A stretch of 64,000 bases of DNA from assembly GCF_004366815.1 (NCBI RefSeq), contig NZ_SORI01000016.1, positions 1 through 64,000 of the forward strand. The letters are read 5' to 3'. The notes below the pieces were generated by a model. It saw nothing but the letters and a program-made list of their open reading frames with translations. It was not told where the DNA came from and ran no database searches. Position 1 is the stretch's first letter; each line of letters begins with the position of its first letter. The translations under genes were made by a program, and so were the position numbers. Origin of the DNA: Aminivibrio pyruvatiphilus. Its GTDB lineage: Bacteria > Synergistota > Synergistia > Synergistales > Aminobacteriaceae. This document shows, one piece after another, positions 1 through 8,682 of this stretch.

Positions 1-442
1 AAGACCTGAAAAACCTGAAAAAGGGTAAGAAAGAAAGGAAACGGGGAAACGAAAACAGTTCATTTCCCCGTCCGGGGAGTTATCCCTTTACTTGAAGGAA
101 AGAACCTGCGGATTTAGGGACATGGAGACCAGGACCTTTTTCCGGAACACGCGGTTCCAGATGAAAGCCTTTCAGCCTTCTTTATTGTGTTCAAAAATAC
201 AACAGAAAATGGGACACCATTCTTTGACAAAATACAGCGTGCATGGTATTTGTTATTTGCTGTGTGATATATTTGACTTTCGCCAGTTGTTGTTTTTTGA
301 TTCACAACATATCAGACCGAGCATCCGTCCCGAACGCCGGGGAAAGGAGGCCTGCAGGGAATTCCGGCTCCATTCGCTAAGAAGGCCGTTTTTGGAGAGC
401 ACCCGGAAGGGTGTCCATGTCCAGCAGAAAAAGGAGATGACC
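1..442. other. 5' intergenic region without a convincing gene
   Basis: No supported coding region lies before the first gene. The open frame extends upstream of the chosen start, but that stretch has no signal-peptide-like start or ribosome site and is more AT-rich than the coding sequence. It holds a short inverted repeat (ACGGGGAAA at 41-49 against TTTCCCCGT at 63-71, with no T tract) and a good sigma-70-type promoter at 224-252. A long leader of roughly 180 nt therefore precedes the first gene. Confidence 0.5.
224..252 (+). promoter_or_regulatory. Sigma-70-type promoter for the C45-like hydrolase gene
   Basis: TTGACA at 224-229 is a perfect -35 box, 17 nt from TATTTG at 247-252. The -10 box is preceded by TG one base upstream (extended -10 form). 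The nearest downstream gene starts at 443. Confidence 0.5.
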
Positions 443-2338
443 ATGGTGAATCAGCGATTAACCAAGATAGGCGTTTCAATCCTCATTCTTTTCGCCCTGA
501 TGCTTTCCCCCCTGTCCATGCAGACCGGTTTCGCCCAGAGCAAGGAAACCGATGCCGAAAAGGCACCCTTCATGTACTCCCTGGCGGCTACCTGGGAAGG
601 GAAGGGAATCGTCCGGTACCGCATCGCCGTCCAGCCTGCGGAGGACACCGTTCTTGAAGGCCTGAAGATCGTTGCGGCAAACCCGGCGAAGGGGAAAGTT
701 TCCGTGGTGACCGCCGGAGCGGCCGCAGCGGAGGACAAAGTGGTCCTCGCGATGGACAAGACAACCCCGGGAAAGGTACCCATGCTTGAGTACACCGTCC
801 TCACAGACGCCGCAGGTCCAGACGCGGTGAAACCCGTCTCCGCGGAAATCTTCTGGAAGGACAACGGGAAGGACGTCTCGACGAAGACGGACGCCGTGGG
901 CGGCGACGGTTTTGTGGGCGGCGAATGCACGGTCATCGACAAGTATGCCCGTACCCCCGAGCTTCCGAAGTATTACCCCTCCGGCAAGGACCTCGGTGTG
1001 CTGACCGGCTCGTGGTACGAGATGGGGGTCCAGTACGGCGAACGCTCCGGCCGTGAGATCGTCGATTTCTTCGACTACCGGTTCGGTGCCCACGTGGAGA
1101 AATACGGTCTCAAGCACCTGCTCGAGGATATCAGCCGCTACGAGGCCCAGGCGAAACTCTTCTTCCCCGAGGGACTCGAGTTCGCCAGGGGCATCGGCGA
1201 CGGTGCAGAGAAATTCCTCTCCCAGTCGAAGTTCCACGGAGACATTTCCAACTACCTCAAGATCGTCTTCATGAACTGCGACAACTGCCTCTTCTACGGA
1301 CACCCCGGACCTGCGGACGCCGACCACGGCCTTCCTCCCAGCAGGCTGGCCGACGTCAGGGAAACCTCACCGGTCCAGGACGCCTGCTCCATGATCGCCC
1401 TTCTCGGCTCGAAAGGAGCCACCGCCGACGGCACCTCCATGCTGGTCCACAACAACGACGGCGACTTCATCGACGAGACCTGGAGATATACCTACATCGC
1501 CGCACCGACGAACGGCAACGCCTTCTGGTCCTCCACCACGCCGGGCAAGTTCTTCGACATTATGGGTGCCAACAACCAGGGACTGGCCATGGCCCTCACC
1601 GTGGGAGGAAACAAGACCTGGATCCCCAGCCAGAACATCTATGAGCGGGCCTTCGGCGTCACCTTCCAGTACATCCTCCTCAAAGCCCTTTCCACGGCGA
1701 AAAGCGTTCCCGAAGCCCTTGAGCTGGTGACAGTGGCAACTCCTGAATACCGCAAGGCCACGGGAAGGAAAACGCTCCTGAGAACCCGGCACAACAACTA
1801 CATCATGCTGGACAAAAACGAGGCCCTGGTGGTCGAAGTCACGGCCAACAGGTATGCCGTCCGGCGGCCCGGCGACTACGGCGAGGATCCCGGCTACATC
1901 GTGGCCACCAACCACTTCGTGGCCGACCACAGCTACGACGTCAACAACGAGAAGACCGAATTCCCCATGACCTTCTTCGGAGACGACGTGTACGCCCCCA
2001 TGAGCGCCACCCGCTACTACACCGGGTTCTGGCAGGCCAAGATGAACTTCGGAAAGCTCGATGCAGACAAGATCCGGAAGATCTGGACCTCCCACTCCTA
2101 CATCACGAAGAAGGGCGAGCTCGTGGAAAAGATCACCGACGGGAAACAGTGGATTTCCGCCCATCTTGCCAGCAACACCGTCTGCAGCCATGACGGCGGG
2201 TACCCGGAAAGCTACATCGGTTCGACCACGGACACCAAGATCGTGACCGTGGACTTCAACCAGGTCCGGTACTCCGTGGGCAGGCCCTGCGAGTACGAGG
2301 GAATGCCCAGGATTTTCGATCTCCACCCGTACAAATAG
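443..2338 (+). CDS. Secreted C45-like Ntn hydrolase / acyltransferase
   Basis: A 631-residue exported protein. The start is ATG 443, six bases after AAGGAG; the longer frame from 92 lacks these signals. Residues 1-30 form a signal peptide ending near FAQS. Residues about 40-150 look like a beta-rich domain of unknown role. From about 190 the protein resembles peptidase family C45 / acyl-CoA:6-aminopenicillanate acyltransferase: a GSWYEMGVQYGER segment, then DACSMI with Cys315 as the probable nucleophile, followed by ATADG and HNNDGD as in this Ntn fold. Family members cleave themselves before the Cys and act on linear amide bonds. The substrate cannot be told from sequence. It appears monocistronic, with its own promoter and terminator. 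Other related Ntn families (C69, C59) are less likely. Confidence 0.7.
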   Translation: MVNQRLTKIGVSILILFALMLSPLSMQTGFAQSKETDAEKAPFMYSLAATWEGKGIVRYRIAVQPAEDTVLEGLKIVAANPAKGKVSVVTAGAAAAEDKVVLAMDKTTPGKVPMLEYTVLTDAAGPDAVKPVSAEIFWKDNGKDVSTKTDAVGGDGFVGGECTVIDKYARTPELPKYYPSGKDLGVLTGSWYEMGVQYGERSGREIVDFFDYRFGAHVEKYGLKHLLEDISRYEAQAKLFFPEGLEFARGIGDGAEKFLSQSKFHGDISNYLKIVFMNCDNCLFYGHPGPADADHGLPPSRLADVRETSPVQDACSMIALLGSKGATADGTSMLVHNNDGDFIDETWRYTYIAAPTNGNAFWSSTTPGKFFDIMGANNQGLAMALTVGGNKTWIPSQNIYERAFGVTFQYILLKALSTAKSVPEALELVTVATPEYRKATGRKTLLRTRHNNYIMLDKNEALVVEVTANRYAVRRPGDYGEDPGYIVATNHFVADHSYDVNNEKTEFPMTFFGDDVYAPMSATRYYTGFWQAKMNFGKLDADKIRKIWTSHSYITKKGELVEKITDGKQWISAHLASNTVCSHDGGYPESYIGSTTDTKIVTVDFNQVRYSVGRPCEYEGMPRIFDLHPYK

Positions 2339-2356
2339 AAAACGCCAGTGCACAGG

Positions 2357-2390
2357 GAAGCGGACCCTCCGGGGTCCGCTTCCTCTTTTT
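2357..2390 (+). terminator. Rho-independent terminator
   Basis: Ten-base stem GAAGCGGACC (2357-2366) with GGTCCGCTTC (2373-2382), a six-base loop, then a T-rich run to 2390. It lies just after the C45-like gene and closes its transcription unit. Confidence 0.85.
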
Positions 2391-2490
2391 CGGGCCCCGC
2401 CCACCCATTTCCGGAAAAAATCCCCTTGCCCTTCCGCCCCGGGGAGGATACGCTAGTGTGCATTCATGGAGATACAAAGGAGGCGATCCC

Positions 2491-3561
2491 GTGAAACCGG
2501 GACCAACAGCCCTTGATCAGTTTGTAAAGGCGACGGATTTCCTCCGGAAAAGGGCCGCGGAAGAAGGCAGGGACGCATTCCTCGCCCTCCTTCCCGAAGA
2601 GGGAATTCCCGGGGCCGGGGACACCCGTACGGCTGCGGCCCGTGCGGAAAGCCGGGCCCTGGAGGTTGCCTCGCCCGGTTTCGCCCGGGTCCTCGGCCTG
2701 GAGGACGAAGGGAAGGCAGCTCTCTTTGCGCTGAGACTGCAGGAGCACCTCCCCCCCTTTCCGGTATCCGCACCTGCAGTGGACCGGAGCATCCCGCCTC
2801 TCCGGACGGGGCTGGCTGCCGCAGCGGGGGCCCTGATCGGCATGGGGCTTATCTCTCCTCTCACGGCCCTCTTTTTCGGCTCCCGGGAGGCGGGATTCCT
2901 TCTCGGCGCGTCCCTGGGGGCCTTCGGCCTCTCCCTGGCCGCCCTCCGCCTTCCCGAAAACCGGAAGCTGCTCTGGGCACTGGCGGCCCTCCTCGGCCTG
3001 GCCACACTCCGGGAGGCTCTCGTCTTCCTCGGGTCAGGATCCCTTCTCTCCCGGGGCTGGAAGCTCATCCGGACGAACCGGGGCTCCCTTTCCCGCCTTG
3101 TGCTCTTTCCCGTCCTCCTGGCCCTGGTGCTCCTGCTCGGCGGAAGAACGGAACAGATAGACAGGAGGGCCTCGGCAGAGAGAATCAAAGAAGACCTCTC
3201 CTCCTGGCTCGAAGGGGCCGCCCGGGTGGCCTTCCTGATGGGGACTACTGAAACGGGTGCCGGATCAGCCCCCGCCGGCGGGGAACTGGCTGCCCTCGCG
3301 GCGAAAATTCTCACCCTGGAGGGGGCTGCCCAGGACGACCTGGCTGCCGGAATGGACGAACTCGCCGGGGACATCCGCAATCTCGGCTTCGGCAGCGGCG
3401 GGGAGACGGGGGAATTCGCCTGGGATCCCCAGGCGGCGGACCGGTTCGAGGTCTTCGGGTATATCGAACCGGGCGACCGGGTGAGGGTGGAGCGCCCTCC
3501 CCTCATGAAGGACGGCAGGGTTCTCCGCCGGGGGCTGGTGCGGAAGGTGCGCAGGCCATGA
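2491..3561 (+). CDS. Membrane protein with GrpE-like C-terminal tail, partner of Hsp70-like ATPase
   Basis: A 356-residue protein. Start GTG 2491 is chosen because AAAGGAGG lies 7 nt upstream; a GTG at 2458 has no such site. Residues about 105-215 contain four hydrophobic segments, so it is an integral membrane protein with a cytoplasmic-looking N-terminus and a soluble C-terminal part. The last 45 residues (FAWDPQAADRF ... DGRVLRRGLVRKV) resemble the end of the beta domain of GrpE, the DnaK nucleotide-exchange factor, which ends in an RVLRPA-V-V pattern. This resemblance is read by eye. The stop overlaps the start of the Hsp70-like gene by 4 nt (ATGA), so the two are translationally coupled. 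A role as membrane-bound exchange factor for that ATPase is inferred. Confidence 0.6.
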   Translation: MKPGPTALDQFVKATDFLRKRAAEEGRDAFLALLPEEGIPGAGDTRTAAARAESRALEVASPGFARVLGLEDEGKAALFALRLQEHLPPFPVSAPAVDRSIPPLRTGLAAAAGALIGMGLISPLTALFFGSREAGFLLGASLGAFGLSLAALRLPENRKLLWALAALLGLATLREALVFLGSGSLLSRGWKLIRTNRGSLSRLVLFPVLLALVLLLGGRTEQIDRRASAERIKEDLSSWLEGAARVAFLMGTTETGAGSAPAGGELAALAAKILTLEGAAQDDLAAGMDELAGDIRNLGFGSGGETGEFAWDPQAADRFEVFGYIEPGDRVRVERPPLMKDGRVLRRGLVRKVRRP

Positions 3562-5558
3562 GCGGCCGCTCCGTGCTCGCCGCCGATTTCGGCACCACAA
3601 AGACCTACTTCTCCAAGTGCCCCGGTGACGACCCCTCGCCGGTGAGCATCGATTTCGGTGACGGAAGGGACGGTATCCCCTCCGCCATCCTCTACAGGGA
3701 GGGGAAGGAGCCCCTGGTGGGGCAGACGGCCCTGGACACCTACGGCGAGGCCTCACCGGAAGAGCGGCGCACCCTGCGTCTGCGCACCAACTTCAAGGCC
3801 GACCTCGTCCGTTCGGAAGCGGCAAGAGCCGCGGCAGCCGACTTCCTGTCCGCCGTGCTTGCCGGTGCGAGAAAACAGCATCTCGACCTGGAGCCGGACC
3901 GACGGCAGGTTCTGTTCGGCGTTCCAAGCGAGGCGGACGATTCCTTCCGGTCCGCCCTCCGGGAAACGGCCAGGCGGGGGGGCTTCGGCCTCCCGGATCT
4001 CGTGGACGAGCCGAAGGGGGCCCTGCTCTACCACATCAGGCAGGGGGACATTTCCGCCGAGCAGGCCCTGGAGGGCGTCCTCGTGGCGGACTTCGGGGGC
4101 GGCACCTGCGACTTCGCCTTCCTGGAAGGAGGGAAACCGGTCCACTCCTGGGGGGACATGAACCTGGGCGGGCGGCTTTTCGACGACCTCTTCTACCAGT
4201 GGCTCCTCGACCGGAATCCCGGCCTGGAAGAGAAACTGGAGGAACAGGGATCCGCCTACTTCGTCCAGTCCCACCTCTGCCGGGAAGCGAAGGAGTTCTT
4301 CTCCCGGTCCATGGCCCGGGACAGGGACGAAGCCGTATCGAAGGTCCTCCCGGGCTACGGGGGAATACGGAACATGACGTGGGCGGAATTCCGGCGCCGG
4401 GGATCCTCCTGGTCCCCCTCGGCCTTTCTGCGGCGGGAGGCGCAGGGGGAGGGCGGCACAGGATTTCCGGCAGAAGGTGCGGACCTTTTCGGCCTGTTCA
4501 GGGAGTGCCTCCTCTCGGGACTGAAAGAGAAGGGGATCGATCCCCTGAGGATCACCCTGGTCATCCTCGCGGGGGGGAGCAGCCTCTGGCCCTTCGTCCC
4601 GGACATCCTCAGGGAGGAACTCCGCTTTCCCCTCCCTGCACCACAGGCTCAGGAGGGGAGAACCCTTCTCCGGAGCGAACGGCCCTATGCCGTCATCTCC
4701 ATGGGACTGGCCCTTCTCCCGGCTCTGACGGCGAAGTTCGCCTCCGTCAGGGAGGCGCTCGCTTCGGAGCTTCCCGGCTTTCTGGAGCACGAGATGGGGC
4801 CCGTCCTCGCCAGGAGGTGCGCCGCCGTGAAGGAACGCATCCTCGCCGGGGCGGGGAACGAATTCTTCCGGAAGAAGCTGCGCCCCCTGCTGGAGGAGTT
4901 CCGGAACGCGGGGGGATCCCTCGCGTCCCTCCGGAGGCGGCTCGACGAACGGCTCGCCGCGGAGGCTCCCCTGCTCCGGAAAAGCCTGGAGCATAATTTT
5001 CCCCTGGTGCTTCCAGGCCTGGCGGAGGAAACCCGGGAGCTCACCGTCCGGTGGTTCGCCCGCCACGGCGTCGCGGCTCGTCCGGGAAGGGCCTCCCTCA
5101 GCGCCGGGAACGGCCGGAAGGAAGATTCCATCTCCCTTGAAATTTCGGGAATGGACGGCGTGGTGAACGTCCTCGCCGGAGTTCTCGGCAGCCTGGTCAC
5201 CGCCGGAGGGGCCCTGCTCTGCGGGGGCTCCGGCGCGGCACTGGTGGCCGCGGGCCCGGTGGGGCTGGCGGTGGGCGGAGCTGCCGGGCTTGCCCTGTCG
5301 GTACTCCTGGTGCGGTGGGGACGGGACAGGGTGAAGAAAATGGCGGAGGAGATTCCCCTCCCCCCCGCTGCCGCCGTTCTTCTCATGACGGAAGCGGGCG
5401 TGGCGGAAGCGGAAAGGAACCTCGAGGAAGCCATGGGAGCCTGGCTTGATTCCAGGCTTGCCGCGACCAGGAAAGAGCTTGAAGATCATGTCCGCACCCT
5501 GGTGGCGGACGAACTGAAATCCCTGACGGAGATCGGAGGGCTGCGGCCGGCCCCCTGA
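3558..5558 (+). CDS. Hsp70-family (DnaK-like) ATPase with C-terminal membrane segment
   Basis: A 666-residue protein. Phosphate-1 motif ADFGTTKT at about residue 9, phosphate-2 ADFGGGTCDFA near 177 and adenosine motif ILAGGSS near 335 show the actin/Hsp70 ATPase fold. The canonical beta-sandwich substrate domain and lid are not recognisable. Instead residues about 400-480 are charged and helical, and about 535-580 form a glycine/alanine-rich hydrophobic stretch that could be a membrane hairpin, followed by another helical tail. It overlaps the preceding membrane-protein gene by 4 nt. It is probably a specialised chaperone-like ATPase at the inner membrane; client and function are unknown. It is not a housekeeping DnaK, because architecture and neighbours differ. 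Confidence 0.7.
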   Translation: MSGRSVLAADFGTTKTYFSKCPGDDPSPVSIDFGDGRDGIPSAILYREGKEPLVGQTALDTYGEASPEERRTLRLRTNFKADLVRSEAARAAAADFLSAVLAGARKQHLDLEPDRRQVLFGVPSEADDSFRSALRETARRGGFGLPDLVDEPKGALLYHIRQGDISAEQALEGVLVADFGGGTCDFAFLEGGKPVHSWGDMNLGGRLFDDLFYQWLLDRNPGLEEKLEEQGSAYFVQSHLCREAKEFFSRSMARDRDEAVSKVLPGYGGIRNMTWAEFRRRGSSWSPSAFLRREAQGEGGTGFPAEGADLFGLFRECLLSGLKEKGIDPLRITLVILAGGSSLWPFVPDILREELRFPLPAPQAQEGRTLLRSERPYAVISMGLALLPALTAKFASVREALASELPGFLEHEMGPVLARRCAAVKERILAGAGNEFFRKKLRPLLEEFRNAGGSLASLRRRLDERLAAEAPLLRKSLEHNFPLVLPGLAEETRELTVRWFARHGVAARPGRASLSAGNGRKEDSISLEISGMDGVVNVLAGVLGSLVTAGGALLCGGSGAALVAAGPVGLAVGGAAGLALSVLLVRWGRDRVKKMAEEIPLPPAAAVLLMTEAGVAEAERNLEEAMGAWLDSRLAATRKELEDHVRTLVADELKSLTEIGGLRPAP

Positions 5559-5581
5559 CCCGAGCCGAAGGAGGAACCGCC

Positions 5582-6190
5582 ATGGAATGGACCGCCTTTC
5601 TCACCTATGTTCTCATCGCGTCCCACACCCCGGGACCGAACATCATCTTCGCCATGAACACCGCCAGAATCCACGGCTTTTTCGGAGCCCTGCCCCTGGT
5701 GTCCGGCATGATCTCCGGGCTCGTGATCATAATGACGGGCTGCGCGGCCTTCAACCTGCTGCTCGTCCGGCTTCTCCCGGCAGTCCTCCCCTGGTTCAGG
5801 GCGGCGGGGGCGGCCTACATCCTCTGGCTCGCATGGAAGATCGCCTTCCCGAAACCGCGGGAGGGAGGGGAAGAAGGCTCCGTTCCTGCGGCACCCGGCT
5901 TCCGGCAGGGATTCGTCCTTCAGTTCCTGAACCCGAAGGTCATCCTCTTCGGCCTGACGGCCCTCTCCGCTTTCGTCATTCCATGGACATCCTCGAAAGC
6001 CTGGCTCTTCGGGACCGGCCTCTTCCTCGCCCTGGCCTGCTCGAGCGGAGTGACGGTCTGGACTGCCCTCGGTGCGGCCCAGAAACGGATCATGTCCAGA
6101 CAGGGGCGGGCCGTGGATCTGATCATGGGCGGCCTGCTCGCCTGGTGCGCCTTCTCCGTCTCCGGCCTCGGAAATATCATCTTCCGGTAA
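5582..6190 (+). CDS. LysE/RhtB-family amino-acid exporter
   Basis: A 202-residue inner-membrane protein with about six hydrophobic segments. The N-terminal SHTPGPNIIFAMNTA and the LNPKVILFG motif after the central loop are hallmarks of the LysE/RhtB translocator family, which export amino acids such as lysine, threonine or homoserine lactone by proton exchange. The length is normal. AAGGAGG sits 7 nt before ATG 5582. The gene begins 23 nt after the Hsp70-like gene in the same direction, so it may be in its transcript, though no functional link is evident. The substrate cannot be assigned. Confidence 0.88.
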   Translation: MEWTAFLTYVLIASHTPGPNIIFAMNTARIHGFFGALPLVSGMISGLVIIMTGCAAFNLLLVRLLPAVLPWFRAAGAAYILWLAWKIAFPKPREGGEEGSVPAAPGFRQGFVLQFLNPKVILFGLTALSAFVIPWTSSKAWLFGTGLFLALACSSGVTVWTALGAAQKRIMSRQGRAVDLIMGGLLAWCAFSVSGLGNIIFR

Positions 6191-6491
6191 CGGTTTTCAG
6201 GGAACGGCGTCTCCGGGCGACAACCTACGCACCGCTTCCACCTCACTGACAGCAGCACAAACTGCGAAAGAGTGAAAGAGGGGGCAATTTTCCTGCCCCC
6301 CTTGGAGCGGACGCTGATGCCCTCCGGAACGGGACCGAAATTCTCTTCTCTGTTTTTCTTCCTGCAGTTTCTGTCCTCACACCTTCAGTCAGGGTTTCAC
6401 AGAGTGCAAGCGGAGCCTGATAGCACCGAATTATGTTTTCGTGCTACTATATGGCCGTCCAGGTTCATCATCCGAAAAGGAGTGGGCTTTC
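6191..6491. other. Intergenic region before the ABC importer operon
   Basis: No gene is supported here. GGGGGCAA/TTTTCC/TGCCCCC around 6280-6300 forms a hairpin without a clear T tract and might attenuate transcription from the LysE gene. An extended -10 box lies at 6442-6450. I found no recognisable riboswitch or Fur box. Confidence 0.4.
6442..6450 (+). promoter_or_regulatory. Extended -10 element for the ABC importer operon
   Basis: TGC-TACTAT (TG at 6442-6443, hexamer 6445-6450) lies about 40 nt before the start codon at 6492. No good -35 box is present, as is usual for extended -10 promoters or those needing an activator. Confidence 0.3.
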
Positions 6492-7610
6492 ATGAATCGG
6501 TTCCGCACGTGCTTCCTGTACGTCTTTGTTTTTCTCTCCATCACCATCCCGGCATGTGCCGGTGAGATCACCGTGACCGACAGCCTTGGCCGGTCCGTCG
6601 CCGTCCCGGCTTCCCCGGAGCGGATTATCGGCTCGGGGTCCGGGGCGCTCCGGCTGATCGTCTATCTTCAGGCCCAGGACAGGGTGGTCGCCGTCGACTC
6701 CGCCGAACGACGGGTTCCCGGCCTTGCCGTCCTGACGTCGGCCCGGCCCTATTCAATCGCCAATCCCCAATTCCAGGAGCTTCCCGTCTTCGGCGAGTTC
6801 CGGGGGATGGACAATCCCGAACTGATCGCCGGGCTCGCCCCCCAGCCCCAGGTGATCTTCAAGGTCTCCCCCCTCTCGGGCCCTCATCCGGACCATCTCA
6901 CCGCCAAGACGGGCATTCCGGTGGTAGGCCTGAAGTACGGCAACCTCACCGACAAAAGGGAGGAGTTCTATTCTTCCCTCCGCCTGATGGGAAAAATCCT
7001 CGGTAAAGCTGAACGGGCTGAGGAAATCATCGCCTTCTTCGAGGGACACCTGGCGGAACTTGCGGCCCGCACGGCGGACATCCCCGGCGGCAGGCGCCCC
7101 TCCTGCTATATCGGCGGCGTGGCGTCCCGGGGAGCCCACGGCTTCACCTCCACGGAGCCCGGATACCCGCCCTTCCTGTACACTGGGGCGAAAAACCCGG
7201 CGGCAGCGCCGGGAGAAAAGACGTCGGCCGTCGTCCAGATTTCAAAAGAAAAACTCCTCGAATGGGATCCGGATATCCTCTTCGTGGACCTGAGCACCAC
7301 CACGGCCGGGGAGCAGGCAAACGCCCTCCACCAGCTCCGGCACGATCCGGTCTTCTCCTCCCTGGCCGCAGTGCGGGAGGGGAGGATATGGGGTGTCCTG
7401 CCCTACAATTCCTACACCATCAACTACGGGTCGGTGCTCGCCAACGGCTATTTCGTCGGCAAGGTCCTCTGCCCCGAACGGTTCGAAGACGTGGATCCTG
7501 CGGCGAAGGCCGACGAGATCTTTACGTTCCTGGTGGGAAAGCCGGTCTTTTCGGTCATGAACGAGGGGTTTTCGGGGCGGGTTTTCTCGAAGATCATTCT
7601 TGAGGAGTAG
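6492..7610 (+). CDS. ABC importer substrate-binding protein (iron/siderophore/cobalamin type)
   Basis: A 372-residue exported protein; start ATG 6492 follows AAAAGGAG and opens a signal peptide ending at PACAG/E (residues 1-22). The mature protein begins with the FecB/BtuF-like pattern ITVTDSLGRSVAVP-SPERI and has two lobes, including PQVIFKVSPLS and LLEWDPDILFVD. Such class III binding proteins deliver ferric siderophores, haem or cobalamin to FecCD-type permeases, here encoded 4 nt downstream. The Cys at the cleavage region is not in a good lipobox, so ordinary secretion is more likely than a lipoprotein. The ligand is undetermined. Confidence 0.88.
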   Translation: MNRFRTCFLYVFVFLSITIPACAGEITVTDSLGRSVAVPASPERIIGSGSGALRLIVYLQAQDRVVAVDSAERRVPGLAVLTSARPYSIANPQFQELPVFGEFRGMDNPELIAGLAPQPQVIFKVSPLSGPHPDHLTAKTGIPVVGLKYGNLTDKREEFYSSLRLMGKILGKAERAEEIIAFFEGHLAELAARTADIPGGRRPSCYIGGVASRGAHGFTSTEPGYPPFLYTGAKNPAAAPGEKTSAVVQISKEKLLEWDPDILFVDLSTTTAGEQANALHQLRHDPVFSSLAAVREGRIWGVLPYNSYTINYGSVLANGYFVGKVLCPERFEDVDPAAKADEIFTFLVGKPVFSVMNEGFSGRVFSKIILEE

Positions 7611-7614
7611 CGCC

Positions 7615-8682
7615 GTGCATCTGGAAGGACACGGCCTCTCCCCGGACTACGAACGGCACGTGGGGCGCAAGAGGATCTTTCTTTTCGGACTGGCGGCCGC
7701 CTGCCTGGTGATGGGAATTTTCTCCGTCTCCCGGGGGGCCGTCTCCATCCCTGTCGCCGACGTGGTGAGCACCCTCCTCGGCGGCGGGGAGGCGAAATGG
7801 CGCATCATCGTGCTGAACATCCGCCTTCCCCAGACCCTCGCGGCCCTCCTTGCGGGCGGAGGTCTCTCCCTGGCGGGGACGGTGATGCAGTCGGCGCTCC
7901 GGAACCCCCTGGGCTCCCCCTTCACCCTCGGCCTGTCCAACGCCGCGGCTTTCGGCGCCGCCTTCTCCATTATCGTGCTGGGAACGGGCAGCATGCAGAG
8001 CAGCGCCGTAAACGCCGTCACCATCGTCAACCCGTGGCTGACCACCGGGGCGGCCTTTCTCTCGTCTCTCCTCTGCATGGGGATCGTGCTCGTCATCTCG
8101 TCGGTCACCAGGGGCATGCCGGACGTAATGATCCTCGCGGGGGTGGCCCTCAGCTCCCTCTTCACCGCGGGGACCATGTTCCTGCAGTACTTCGCCGACG
8201 ACAGTCAGATCGCCGCCACGGTCTTCTGGACCTTCGGGGATGTCTCCCGGGCCTCCTGGCGGGACATTCCCCTTATGGGAGGCCTGCTGGCCGCGGCCTT
8301 TCTCCTGTTCTTCCTCCGCCGGTTCGACCTCAACGCCGTCGACTGCGGCGACGAGACGGCCCTTTCGCTGGGAGTCCCGGCGTCCCGGATCCGCATGGAG
8401 GCCATGGTGGTCACGTCCCTGCTGTCGGCGGTGATGGTGGCTCTTCTCGGAGTGATCGGCTTCGTGGGGCTGGTCTGCCCCCACATGCTCCGGCGCTTCC
8501 TCGGGTCGGACCACCGCTTTCTCATCCCCGGATCGGTGCTGATGGGGGGACTGCTTCTGCTGGCCGCCGACACGGGCGCCAGGCTCGCCTTCGCGCCCCG
8601 GACCCTCCCGGTGTCCGTGTTCACGGCCTTCCTGGGGGCGCCGGTCTTTCTCGCCCTCATCGCCCGGAGGCGACGGACATGA
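7615..8682 (+). CDS. FecCD-family ABC permease
   Basis: A 355-residue permease with about ten transmembrane segments. GTG 7615 is chosen because TGAGGAG ends 7 nt upstream; TTG 7600 has no such site. Family signatures include LNIRLPQTLAALLAGGGLS near the first third, the QSALRNPLGSPFTLGLSNAAA loop, and GLVCPHMLR near the C-terminus, typical of BtuC/FecD/FhuB permeases. It works as a homodimer with the ATPase encoded next, and its stop codon overlaps that gene by 4 nt (ATGA). Confidence 0.92.
   Translation: MHLEGHGLSPDYERHVGRKRIFLFGLAAACLVMGIFSVSRGAVSIPVADVVSTLLGGGEAKWRIIVLNIRLPQTLAALLAGGGLSLAGTVMQSALRNPLGSPFTLGLSNAAAFGAAFSIIVLGTGSMQSSAVNAVTIVNPWLTTGAAFLSSLLCMGIVLVISSVTRGMPDVMILAGVALSSLFTAGTMFLQYFADDSQIAATVFWTFGDVSRASWRDIPLMGGLLAAAFLLFFLRRFDLNAVDCGDETALSLGVPASRIRMEAMVVTSLLSAVMVALLGVIGFVGLVCPHMLRRFLGSDHRFLIPGSVLMGGLLLLAADTGARLAFAPRTLPVSVFTAFLGAPVFLALIARRRRT

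Noticed and set aside
92-442. N-terminal extension of the C45-like protein
   Set aside because: No ribosome site at 92, the promoter at 224-252 lies inside it, and a proper signal peptide begins at 443.
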